From Acanthosepion pharaonis (taxonomy: Eukaryota > Mollusca > Cephalopoda > Sepiida > Sepiidae): 64,000 nt of DNA. The notes under the pieces were generated by a model that searched no databases, had not been told where the DNA came from, and worked only from the letters and a program-made list of their open reading frames with translations. Below are positions 54,364 to 63,965 of this stretch, piece after piece. Both the position numbers and the translations under genes were made by a program. The DNA lies in assembly GCA_903632075.3 (NCBI GenBank), contig CAHIKZ030002633.1, positions 2,353,501 to 2,417,500 of the forward strand. Reading direction: 5' to 3'. Each line of letters starts with the position of its first letter. Positions within the stretch are counted from its first letter, which is position 1.

Positions 54364-55722
54364 TAATGCAATCTAGATAGGGCAAATTTTAAACAGGAAA
54401 CAAAGGGTTAATAATAATACAATCTAGATAGGGCAAATTTTAAACAGGAAACAAAGGGTTAATAATAATACAATCTGGATGAGGCGAATCTAAACAAAGA
54501 AACAAAAATGTAATAATAATAAAATTACAATTTAGAAGAGGCAAATCCCAAAAAGAAACAAAAATGTAATAATAATAAAATTACAATTTAGAAGAGGCAA
54601 ATCCAAAAAAGAAACAAAATGTAATAATAATAAAATTACAATTTAGAAGAGGCAAATCCAAAAAAAAACAAAATGTAATAATAATAAAATTACAATTTAG
54701 AAGAGGCAAATCCAAAAAAGAAACAAAATGTAATAATAATAAAATTACAATTTAGAAGAGGCAAATCCAAAAAAGAAACAAAATGTAATAATAATAAAAT
54801 TACAATTTAGAAGAGGCAAATCCCAAAAAGAAACAAAATGTAATAATAATAAAATTACAATTTAGAAGAGGCAAATCCAAAAAAGAAACAAAATGTAATA
54901 ATAATAAAATTACAATTTAGAAGAGGCAAATCCAAAAAAGAAACAAAATGTAATAATAATAAAATTACAATTTAGAAGAGGCAAATCCAAAAAAGAAACA
55001 AAATGTAATAATAATAAAATTACAATTTAGAAGAGGCAAATCCAAAAAAGAAACAAAAATGTAATAATAATAAAATTACAATTTAGAAGAGGCAAATCCC
55101 AAAAAGAAACAAAATGTAATAATAATAAAATTACAATTTAGAAGAGGCAAATCCAAAAAAGAAACAAAATGTAATAATAATAAAATTACAATTTAGAAGA
55201 GGCAAATCCAAAAAAAAACAAAAAATGTAATAATAATAAAATTACAATTTAGAAGAGGCAAATCCAAAAAAGAAACAAAAATGTAATAATAATAAAATTA
55301 CAATTTAGAAGAGGCAATCCCAAAAAAAGAAACAAAATGTAATAATAATAAAATTACAATTTAGAAGAGGCAAATCCAAAAAAGAAACAAAAATGTAATA
55401 ATAATAATACGATCAAAATGAGGAAAATCTAAAAAAAAAAAAAAAAACAACAACCCCCCCCAAAAAAAACAATAAAAATAATACGATTTGGATCATACAA
55501 ATCTAAAAAATGGAAACAAAAATATAATAATACGATCAAGAAGAGGCATCCCCCCAAGAAACAAAAATGTAATCATGATAAGACAATCTAGATAGGGTAA
55601 TTCTAAAAAAGAAACAAAAACGTAATAGTAATAATGCGATCTAGAAGAGGCAAATCTAAAAAAGAAACAGAAATGTAATAATAATAATACGATCTAGACA
55701 AAGTGAATCTAAAAACGAAACT
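54363..55722 (+). repeat. Minisatellite of 51-55 bp units, about two dozen copies
   Basis: The core unit (54520-55400) is AATAATAATAAAATTACAAT, then TTAGAAGAGGCAAATCC, then AAAAAAGAAACAAAATGT, with a 55-bp period and very little variation. The first units (54363-54480) differ: TACAATCTAGATAGGGCAAA followed by TTTTAAACAGGAAACAAAGG. The last units (55400-55720) are irregular. TAAACAGGAAACAAAGG in the early units is identical to the CAGGAAAC-family element's core, which suggests an origin from that element's core plus its AAT tail. Confidence 0.92.
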
Positions 55723-55724
55723 AT

Positions 55725-56895
55725 GTTAAAGAAATATCAGCTCGAGCCTGCTTAGTGAGTGAGATAGTTGTACATTTCTCATCAGTATAAGTAAATTGGT
55801 ACTAGAGCCATGGTTAAATCCATTAATCCCGGTGATGAATTTTCAGACAGGCTTTCCTGATTCAGAGAAATGGTGAAATACAACGTTTCCACCTTCAGTT
55901 GTTCTCGTTTAGTTTTGTGTTGTGTTAAGCTAATTTGGATAAATATGAAATATCGAAAGTATAACACAGGAACTAGGACAGCTCCAGTCATCAAAGAACC
56001 ACTGGGATTTCTGAAAACGAGGCTTAACGACCAGCTCTCAGGTAAACCCTATGCAACTACCGATGTTCCTTGATTTATTATGGTCCGGCTTTTTTTTTTC
56101 TCAATTTCCTTTACTAAAATAGCCATGAGAATTGTGTAGCTATCAAATTTTAAAATATTTACTAGACTTAGCGATGGCGTACGATATGCCTGTTTATGCT
56201 GGGATAGGGTAACAGCATTTACTTATCCTACAGTCTTGTTAGAAATCTCGCGCGTTAACATCTCCGAGATTACAGAGGATTTCTTTTCTGTTTTTTTTTT
56301 TTTTATTATTTGTTCCCGTATTTCCAAAGCCCAGTTGCTACTACAAACACACAAGCAGGAAAAAAAAAGTGACAATGACTTTTTAAAGATTGCTGGGGTG
56401 TTAGGCTAGCTGAGGTTACGCAAGGATCAGTTTCGACTTTTTTTTTTTTTTTTTCACTTTACGATAGGCTCAAGTAGAGGAACATCTGTACTGTACATGT
56501 TAAACCAAATTACTGTGACACTCTATTTGAAAAACAATGTTTCGCGTCATAAATTATCCACAATCTGTAACGTCTGTTTAGACTGTCGGGAAATAATGGA
56601 TCAATAAATAAGTGTGCCCAGTGAGGATTCATTAAGGGTCATTATCGCTGGTGGCATATTTGCGTCATGGTTAACACAGTGGTAGAAACCTTTAAAAGGC
56701 TTTGCGTTACGTTTCGTTTTTCCCACATCTTTTTCTGTTGTGATAAATAAAGCACTAAACATTTTATTATTAATGATAAATGATGATAATGATAAATAAT
56801 GAGGATGATAATGATAAATAATGAGGCATTAAAAAAATTATCTCCTGCATTTTCGTTATAGCAGTATTTTTACTTTTTTGTTATTTTTTTTTATT
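55725..56895. other. No gene recognised
   Basis: Short T runs and an AATGATAATGATAAATAATG tandem patch at 56770-56825. Frames at 55782-56073 have no family features. Confidence 0.45.
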
Positions 56896-56899
56896 TTTA

Positions 56900-57010
56900 C
56901 AATCATATTCAACCTGTACAAGGCCCACGGACCACTCGGGGTAAATGGTTACAGAGCAAGAGGCACAGTTTCTGGATATATGTGGGAAAGATAACAGCTA
57001 ACTAGAGAAT
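56900..57010 (+). mobile_element. CAGGAAAC-family element, 5' domain
   Basis: CTGTACAAGGCCCACGGACC, ACTCGGGGTAAATGGTTACA, GGAAAGATAACAGCTAACT. Confidence 0.6.
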
Positions 57011-57370
57011 TTGGTTTGGTTTGTTTTACGGCATATCAACCTCAATGGATTATTTAATAGCAACAAGATTTTTATTGCTAGTAATATTGCTGGCAATATT
57101 TTTTTTCTTCAAAAATGTATTGCTGGCAATATTTTTTCCAAAACTGTATTGTTGGTAATATTTTTTAACAAAAATGTATTGCTGGTATTGAAACTTATTT
57201 TTACACTTAAATGTATTGCTGGTAATAATTTTTTCAAAAAATTATTCCTGGTAATAATTTTTTACAAAAACGTATTGCTGGTATTAAAACCTATGTTTGC
57301 ATTTTCATAGTATTTTGACCCCAGTTTGAGGGTTAACTATTTGCTCATAGCTGGGACCCCAACAGAAAAA
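57011..57370 (+). mobile_element. Minisatellite-bearing element, copy on + strand
   Basis: TTTACGGCATATCAACCTC, GGATTATTTAATAG, about eight diverged units of AAAAATGTATTGCTGGTAAT type, then CCCCAGTTTGAGGGTTAAC and TGCTCATAGCTGGGACCCC. The 99-codon frame over it is a translation of the repeat. Confidence 0.75.
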
Positions 57371-57404
57371 GTTTGGCGGAGACGGATAGACATAAACATG
57401 ATTC

Positions 57405-57480
57405 AGTTTAGTTTGGTTTGTTTTACGGCATATCAACCTCAATGGTTTTTTTAATGCCAAAATCTTCTGAGCCAACCAAG
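57405..57480 (+). mobile_element. Minisatellite-bearing element, 5' end only
   Basis: TTTGGTTTGTTTTACGGCAT and ATCAACCTCAATGG, then TTTAATGCCAAAATC, with no minisatellite following. Confidence 0.6.
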
Positions 57481-57654
57481 CATAGAAATGAATACAATAT
57501 GGGAACCAGTATTAAAGAGTGCCAGAAAAAGCAATAACAACAACGAAAATTGCAATACGATCTCCGGTAAAAAAACATGCAATGATAGCAGCAAAAATTG
57601 CAAGATGAGTACTGGTAAGACATTAAGTTTATAAGTCCCGGAAATTCTTATACA

Positions 57655-57960
57655 GATCTCCTTAAGGACACATGGCACAGTGGATAAAGGCGTTGGTTAA
57701 ATCCAATGGCAGGACCCAAAGAGTTGTGTGTTCAATACCTGGTTAAGGCAGTGGAGAAACTGGAGAGGGTAATTAACAGGAGATAACTGACATCCATTAG
57801 ACATGGCACGTGGAACTAGAACAGTCTACTCCAGCGAGCGTAATAAAGGGTTCAGTTCGACATTCCACCCACCTGAAGAAGGACGGAGCGTACAACGGCC
57901 GAAACCTTGTGATAAATATGACAACAATTTTATTGGATTATATATACTGAGAATAACTAT
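57655..57960 (+). mobile_element. tRNA-derived SINE of the AACGTTTCGGCC-tail family, near full length
   Basis: TCCTTAAGGACACATGGCAC, GTGGATAAAGGCGTTGG, B-box-like GTGTGTTCAATACCTGG, AATTAACAGGAGATAACTGA, GAACTAGAACAGTCTAC, AATAAAGGGTTCAGTTCG, CCTGAAGAAGGACGGAGCG and GGCCGAAACCTTGTGATAAA. Confidence 0.85.
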
Positions 57961-58079
57961 ATTTATTATTACATATATTTTATTAATTTCAACTATTTCC
58001 TTAAATTTTTCGTTGTTTTTTTTTATTAAGTTCGTAGCTAAATAAAAAACGGGAAGAAAGGACCAACCATCAATTATAA

Positions 58080-58620
58080 AAGAGAGATGTTTAGCTGTCA
58101 GCAAGAGAAACAACTCAAAAGGTGGGCTACGTATTGGAGATGTCAAAACCAGACAAGTACAGAAGTTTAAATTTCAGGGAAGTGCTTTACCAGTCGACGG
58201 AAGATGTGATAATGAAATCCGACGGTTCATTGAAATAGCAAAAAAAAAAAAAAAAAAAAAAAAATGCTTTACCGTAACTAAGTAAAGTATTAAGAAATAG
58301 AAGGATTTCCTTAGAAACAAAGAGTGCTGAGCGGCTGTGTAATATCAATCGTCATATATGGTAGTGAATCCTGGATAATTTCCACACAGATGAAGAAGAG
58401 ACTAGAAGAAATAGAGATGTGCTTCTATAAAAGGATACTGAGAATACCATGGACGAGGCCAGTAAGCAACGAAGAGGTTTTAAGTAAAGGACACTTAGAA
58501 AGCTCAGTTGAAGTTTCTGAGACACAATAAGCAAAGAAAGCTTGAAAAAATTGACACACACAGGACGTAATAAAGACAGAGGGAAATCTACCTAATTAGC
58601 TTGTATAAATGATTTTATAA
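58080..58620 (+). pseudogene. LINE family B ORF2 C-terminal half
   Basis: LRIGDVKTRQVQKFKFQGSA then LPVDGRCDNEIRRFIEIAK (58128-58240), an A run of about 24 that interrupts the frame, then CVISIVIYGSESWIISTQMK, KRLEEIEMCFYKRILRIPWT, NEEVLSK and a shifted LLKFLRHNK-type block. This covers the palm/connection region through the C-terminus of the family. It faces a minus-strand copy 70 bp away. Confidence 0.85.
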
Positions 58621-58689
58621 CGACCTCTGAATTTTCTTAAATCAGTATCCCGTTCACGGCGAGATTGAGAATATTCTCATAAGCCGTTT

Positions 58690-59225
58690 CAGGAAAATCG
58701 TTCTTCTTTTATATGCCATATCCTCTTCAGAGCGATGATGGCTTTGTAGCTCTTAATTATTTTTTATTATCCTTCCCACTGTTTGATCTGACATCTATTT
58801 ACACAAGCTTTCTTTGTAGGTTACAACCTGATTTCATCTTCTCCTCTTAGGTACGTCTTGTGAGCATCAAGTTCTCCAAGCCCTTCATCCTCATTATGGG
58901 AATAAAAAATTTCAAATATCTCTTTCTGATAAATGCCCTTTTGTTCTAATTTTTCTAAAAATTGTCTTGTTACTAACATGGTATTCTAACCATCTTCTGT
59001 AGAACCGCATCAAGTCTCCTCTTCATCTGTAACGAAATTGTCCAGTATTCATTGCTATATCGAAGAATTGATATTACACAGCAGTTCAACACTTATTTCT
59101 TTGTTTCTAACGAAAATTCTCTATTTACTTATACTTTGTTTAGCTTTTGAAAGGCGTATTTCGCAATTTCAATTTCATTACTATCGACGACTTTTCTTGA
59201 ACGACTATTCGAACTATATAATATT
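58690..59225 (-). pseudogene. LINE family B ORF2 C-terminal half, convergent copy
   Basis: On the minus strand, NEIEIAKYAFQKLNKV (from about 59185), EYWTISLQMKRRLDAVLQKM, VRIP, then KGHLSERDI-type coding and KGLENLMLTRRT, and the tail near GATATGGCATATAAAAGAAG. Frameshifts and stops are frequent. Confidence 0.75.
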
Positions 59226-59229
59226 CTGC

Positions 59230-60440
59230 TAGAGTCAGAATACCCAGGAAAACAAAATTTCTTGTTTCTAGTTTCAAAGATCTTAACCAATATAAAGCCT
59301 TTACAATATAAAGCCTCTGAAAAAAAGATCAAGAACTGTGGCAATTCACAAGAGATCAATTAACAAGGCTTACCTGTCTTGAATTAGTTTTGTACTTGAT
59401 CTGATCTAATCCCTACGACACACTGCAAACAGTAATATTATACAGATCAATAAAGGCAATAATCGTTGAAAGGCATTTTGTTCGCCCCAGTAACCAGCCA
59501 AGCAACAAGCAATGTCTCATACAATGTCCGACTTTAGTTCATTAAACCCAGATGAATCAAATAGCAAATTAAAAAAAAAAAAGGATCGCTAATTATATAC
59601 ACTGCCATGAGAGCTCGACGCCCACACCAAAAGACTAACAGGCGTTGTTTGAGGCTGATACGCCAACGATAAGGAACAATTACAATGACTTAGAAGCGCC
59701 ACTTTTCATATCTTATGGTCGGGTTACCTTTTCTCTACGTGAATTAATCGTTAAAGCAACGATAACAGTGTGTAAACTAGTCGAGGCCAATATTGTTTCG
59801 CGACTTGTGTTTTTGAAAGTAGCCTCCAAAGTTATTAATTTATTTTTTTCTTCAGAACATTTGATTTTATCTTGTTTACACCTTTCAACTAGCTGCGAAA
59901 GGGAAAGGGGCCAGGCAGAACGTTCATATGGCATTCACTGATAAGCTTTTGTTTCCTTGTCATGCTACTGCAGAGAAGTTTTTTTCCGCTGGTATTAAAG
60001 ATCTCAGATGTGTGAAGTGAATAGGTATCCCCCCCTAACGCCAGTAATCAATGCTTGCAGCCACGTAGCGGTTAAAATCACGAATGCTGATTTTCAAGGC
60101 AAGCGAATCGTCTCCACTTTTTATTAGTGGAGATTTACTTCCCTTGAAAATCAGTGCAGTACGACCCTGTTATCTTTCTCGCTCGACTAGCAAGAAACAT
60201 GCTGGTGTATTTGTAAAATCTTAACACTTAATACGGTATAAATAACTTAGTATATATTATTTAAAACAGTTACCGAAAGAACGGCGTTTCGATTTCGCTC
60301 AACCTTATCAAAATCAAAGGAACATTAATTCCCATGTGCCAATTTTTCACAATTTTTACGTAGGTATTATTATCCTTGGCACAGTGTTCTGAATTCGAAC
60401 CCAATCCTGGATATCAGTCCTTGCAGAAATGGGATAACGC
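59230..60440. other. No gene recognised; one strong hairpin
   Basis: Two overlapping frames at 59645-59941 have no domain I recognise. The hairpin at 60085-60156 is listed separately. Confidence 0.4.
60085..60156. repeat. Imperfect hairpin, about 32-bp arms
   Basis: CTGATTTTCAAGG...TCTCCACT on the left pairs with AGTGGAGA...CCTTGAAAATCAG on the right, with a 7-nt loop TTTTATT. This could be a MITE-like or SINE-derived foldback. Confidence 0.8.
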
Positions 60441-60474
60441 TAAAAAATGTTCAATTTTTTATACTATTGTCCAT

Positions 60475-60530
60475 CGAATACTGGGTGCCTCGTGCCATAT
60501 CTAAACTCCGCTTAGAAAATCATGGGGCAC
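60475..60530 (+). mobile_element. tRNA-SINE tail, first member of a tandem array
   Basis: ATACTGGGTGCCTCGTGCCA, TATCTAAACTCCGCTTAGAA and AATCATGGGGC match the tail of the next member (61060-61120). The head is missing. Confidence 0.6.
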
Positions 60531-61130
60531 TTCAACATGGTGTAAGGGATAGCAAGCTTGTCTCGCTAGGTCAGTTTTTTTTTTTTAAGCATGACGCCTC
60601 GAGCAAGGCGTGAAGCCACTAGGATGCAGGGGTTGCAGAAGATTTGGAGTAAGAGCAGATAGAAGTGATAGAAGAAAGGATGAGGAGAAGGATCAAGGCA
60701 ACTGGAGATGTCGACATTACATTTGAATAGTTGGAGATTATAGCTCTCAGGGAAACAGTAATTGGGAAGGGTGTTCCACAGGCGAGAGGTGCGAGGTATG
60801 AAGCTATTGGAGTAGAAGAGACGGCTACATTTAAAAGTTTCTACAGTGAATAGGGTGGGAGCGGGATGCCAGCCTCGTAGGACGCTTGAATTCATGGAGT
60901 CTGGGAACCAGTGAAAGCAGCTCATCGGAGCAATTACCATGATAGTATTTGTAGAAAAGACAGAGAGAGGCGACGGCGCGTCTGTGAGAGAGTGACTGTA
61001 GACGAGACGCCAGATCAGGGCCAATTATATTACATACGACTGAATAGTGAGTTGGATCCTCACTGGGTGTCCCATACTTCCGACTTTGTGTCACATCTAA
61101 GCTGTGCATAGAAAATGATTGTAGTGCCAC
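60531..61130 (+). mobile_element. tRNA-derived SINE, split by a LINE
   Basis: The left part is GGTGTAAGGGATAGCAAGCT then TGTCTCGCTAGGTCAGT (60541-60576). The right part is TACGACTGAATAGTGAGTTG then GATCCTCACTGGGTGTCCC (61035-61073), with tail ACATCTAAGCTGTGCATAGA. Joined in order this equals the uninterrupted copy at 33045-33165. Confidence 0.8.
60577..61034 (-). pseudogene. LINE family A 3' end, inserted in a SINE
   Basis: The minus strand begins at about 61034 with NIIGPDLASRLQSLSHR, then ASLCLFYKYYHGNCSDELLS, LVPRLHEFKRPTRLASRSH, CSRLFYSNSFIPRTSRLWNT and LPNYCFPESYNLQLFKCNV in at most two frames. It ends with GGCGTCATGC and TTAAAAAAAAA, whose A tail is the T run at 60576-60586. It is 5' truncated. 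Coding similarity is better preserved than in the other family A fragments, which suggests a younger insertion. Confidence 0.9.
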
Positions 61131-61226
61131 TTCGATGTTGTGTAATGGTTAGCAAACTTATTCTGTTAGAGCAGTTACGACTGAGTAGTGAGTTCGATCC
61201 TTATTGGGTGCCCCATATTTTCGGCA
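61131..61226 (+). mobile_element. tRNA-derived SINE, last member of the tandem array
   Basis: A-box-like TGTAATGGTTAGCAAACTTA, TTACGACTGAGTAGT, B box GAGTTCGATCC, TTATTGGGTGCCCCATATTT, ending in a T-rich tail. Confidence 0.75.
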
Positions 61227-61249
61227 ATTTTTTTCTTTTTTTTACTGAC

Positions 61250-61765
61250 CTTCTCACGCCCTGTTCTGACATTCATTTAAAAATGTTCGTTAGGTAGATT
61301 ATATGCTTTTTCCATCTGCCTCTCACTTTGATACTTGCATTACATATTGAAGGTAATATGTAATGTGAGAGTCAAATTTACCCAGCTTTCCTTTCTCATT
61401 ATGTATCTTAGAGATTTCAACAACCTCCTTCTGATTTTCAGTATATGTATCCTTTTTGTTTTCATTATCCTTAAAACTTCCTCGTTGCTTACATGTGTCA
61501 TCGATGGTATTCTCAATATCCTTCTGCAGAACCTCATTTATGCTGCTCTAGTTCCATTTTCATCTGCCATAGAAGCACTGATATTACATAGCTGCTCAGC
61601 ACTCTTTTCTTTGTTTCTAATGAAATTTTCCTATCTCTTAATCATTTCTTTAGATTTTGGAAGGCATCTTATCAAAAATGCCTTCCTTAAGCTCAAGAAA
61701 TGTTTAAGAGACAGGAAAAATGCGTCCTTGGATTTAGCATAAAACTCCACGTTTGGTATATTCAC
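61250..61765 (-). pseudogene. LINE family B ORF2 C-terminal half
   Basis: Minus strand: KDAFLIRCLPKSK-like start, EKSAEQLCNISASMADENGT-like region, MRFCRRILRIPSMTHVSNEE, VLRIMKTKRIHILKIRRRLL and LRYIMRKESWVNLTLTLHIT (61340-61537 open). Related to the copy at 58080-58620. It is 5' truncated. Confidence 0.8.
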
Positions 61766-62257
61766 GGCCTTAGCTTTAAGGATTTTCTTTTTACACAACT
61801 TGTTCAGGGCTCCACACTGTAAATATTTGATACCTTTAATATAGTTGTAAGTTTATACAAACAAGAGATTCTGTTATTTTATATATAAGATAAATATTTA
61901 ATACATTTACAAATAGAAGCAGAAGAATTTTGAAATCGTGACTTATTGCTTGATATACCAAAAAGAAAAAAATAATAAATAAAATAAGACCCTCCCTAAA
62001 AGACGGAGGTTTATGTGAAAAAGGGGTCATAAAAGGAAAATTCCATGAATTTATAAGAAGAGTTTGTGTTAGCATTTTTAACGCAAGTGGAAGTAGGCAA
62101 AATTCAACCATAACTAGGCAAAATTCAACGAAAACTTTCATAAAGGAAAACAGAATATAGAATGTTAAAAGATGGCAAATTAAAAGAAACAGTTACATCA
62201 TATGTAATAAAAACGGTTATCTTCTCAAATGTAAATACTCCAAGCAAGTTATTATTA

Positions 62258-62619
62258 TACAAAGTGTGTATAAAATCTGGACACAGGCAAAAATGAAATT
62301 TGCAGCATCTTATTGAATTGAAATATCATCAAATAACAGCTTCAATATGGTTTCCATCATCTGTGATGCATATGTTGATGCGTCTTGCAAGATTTACGTA
62401 AACTCGATGCAATAATTCCACATTGCTGTCAATTTTAGCACGTTCAATTTTTATGCGTTCAATCAAGTGTGTTGCATCTGTGATTTTCATTGACTACACC
62501 TTCTTTAACATACCCTAGAAAAAGAAGTTATTTTTTCTTCTTACGACAAAACCATATGGAAGTAAAAAAATATAGTTAATGACATTTCCTATGTATCCAG
62601 ACTTTAGGGACACCTTGTA
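62258..62619 (-). mobile_element. Short mariner/IS630-type element with TIRs and a transposase tail
   Basis: Ends: TACAAAGTGTGTATAAAATC then TGGACACA on the left, and the right end reverse complemented TACAAGGTGTCCCTAAAGTC then TGGATACA, about 23 of 28 positions alike. TA flanks both ends (62256-62257 and 62620-62621). On the minus strand ERAKINSNVELLHRVYVNLA, then RRINICITDDGNHIEAVI and stop resemble the C-terminus of IS630/mariner-type transposases. Only about 362 bp remains of an expected 1.2 kb or more, so it is non-autonomous. Confidence 0.8.
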
Positions 62620-62639
62620 TAATGCTTATTTCGGACTTT

Positions 62640-62880
62640 CAACTTCGTCTACCAGAATATTTTAGATTAATTTTAAAAATTATTTTACAATGCTTCTCGC
62701 TCGCATCCTTGTCTTTCTGTCTGAATATTTGAAAATGTGATTATTTTATTATGATAATTTCTGGTTTGTAGCCTAGCTTTTCTTTCTGGATATCTGAGAG
62801 CACATTTTATTATTCTACAATGATTTTGGTTTGCAATTTCGTCTTTCTGTCTGAATAATTAAACACAAACAAAATTATTA
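62640..62880. repeat. Minisatellite of about 65-70 bp units
   Basis: CTTCGTCTACCAGAATATTT, CTTGTCTTTCTGTCTGAATA, CTTTTCTTTCTGGATATCTG and TCGTCTTTCTGTCTGAATAA start successive units, each with a TTATTATTxTACAATG-like middle. Similar units appear again at 63710-63774 and 63966-64000. Confidence 0.7.
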
Positions 62881-62999
62881 TTTCCCCAAACCATCACTCC
62901 CCAGTTTTCAAAAAAATAGTATTCAAGATAAACCATTCTGAAATATAAACTATGATCTGGAATTGAGATTAACCCTGAATGCTTAAAAAAATTCAGCAC

Positions 63000-63560
63000 T
63001 TGGAATTAGTAAATAAAATCACTTCAAATACCTCGGTGTATGGCTTAGTTATAATAAATTTAGTATAGGAGATGAGGAAATTGAACATAGAATAGGCTTC
63101 GCTTTCGCCCAACTCCACAAACTGATATAAAACTGATATAAGCCTTATCCTAAAAACTCGTGTCATATTCTTAAATAATTTCGTCAGATCTACACTTTCA
63201 CATGGAAGCCATGTATAGCGGCAAACTCATTCATAAAAATCTAAGCTGTCTAGTGTATGCAACCGTTTTCTCAGAGCAATGATTAAAAATGGTTTTGAGT
63301 GAATTAAAATTTTAGGTTTCAGCGATAACAATCCTTCTTTGAACCTCGTGTACTGGCGCTATAGAATCATGAACAAAGAACCGTACCAAATAACAGAAAC
63401 CACATCACTTGAAGAATTTCAGCAACGGCAACAACTAAAATGGATAGCACATGTAACTCAAAGAGAAAATAATGATATATTCAAGAAGTCGACATTCCAT
63501 ACCTCTTCAAACAAAAAGTTAGGAAGGAAACCCCCTCAATTCTGGAAAGAGTGATAACAA
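63000..63560 (+). pseudogene. LINE ORF2 C-terminal region, family D
   Basis: YLGVWLSYNKFSIGDEEIEH and RIGFAFAQLHKL (63033-63125) are the connection region after the RT palm. Shifted frames follow. Then TTSLEEFQQRQQLKWIAHVT, with KLGRKPPQFWKE at the end (63390-63554), the W-GHV region and basic R-RGRP-type tail of RTE-like LINEs. It is 5' truncated and frameshifted. Confidence 0.7.
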
Positions 63561-63774
63561 TGAGCTTGAGATATCTATTTACCGGAGAAATTGTTTTAAT
63601 ATAAAGTTTTTGTCAATTTCAATCAAAATTATCATTGTCTGCTTGGTCAATGAATGCCGAATATTTCCTTATAAGGAAACGGCTAATGTTATGATTACAC
63701 TTAGGTTTACTTATTGAATAGTTGAGGTTACATTGTATTATTATACACTGATTATTTCAGTCTTGCGTCCTCGT

Positions 63775-63965
63775 AGGGTGGTAGCACCTGTTAGGGTCCA
63801 AGCTATAAGAAAATAGGGAACCCCCAAACTGGGGTCAGAACATTAAAATATGAAACATTATCAGCAATACACTTAAAAATAAAATTGCCAAAGCCCACAA
63901 GAGAATAAAATTTCGTCGTTAAATGACCCATAAAATGTTGATATGCCGTTACCCTGCCAAACTTG
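63775..63965 (-). mobile_element. Minisatellite-bearing element, short copy
   Basis: On the minus strand GGCATATCAACATTTTATGG, AGTGTATTGCTGATAAT (a single unit), CCCCAGTTTGGGGGTTCCC and CTAACAGGTGCTACCACC. It interrupts a unit of the adjacent 65-70 bp minisatellite. Confidence 0.65.

Noticed and set aside
54363..55722. CRISPR array
   Set aside because: The repeats are contiguous 55-bp units without unique spacers, and the context is eukaryotic. It is a minisatellite.
57011..57310. Repetitive 99-codon frame
   Set aside because: Translation of the same minisatellite on the other strand sense.
59645..59941. 98-codon frame as a host gene
   Set aside because: No domain, no homologous copy in the window, and an equally long frame exists on the other strand.
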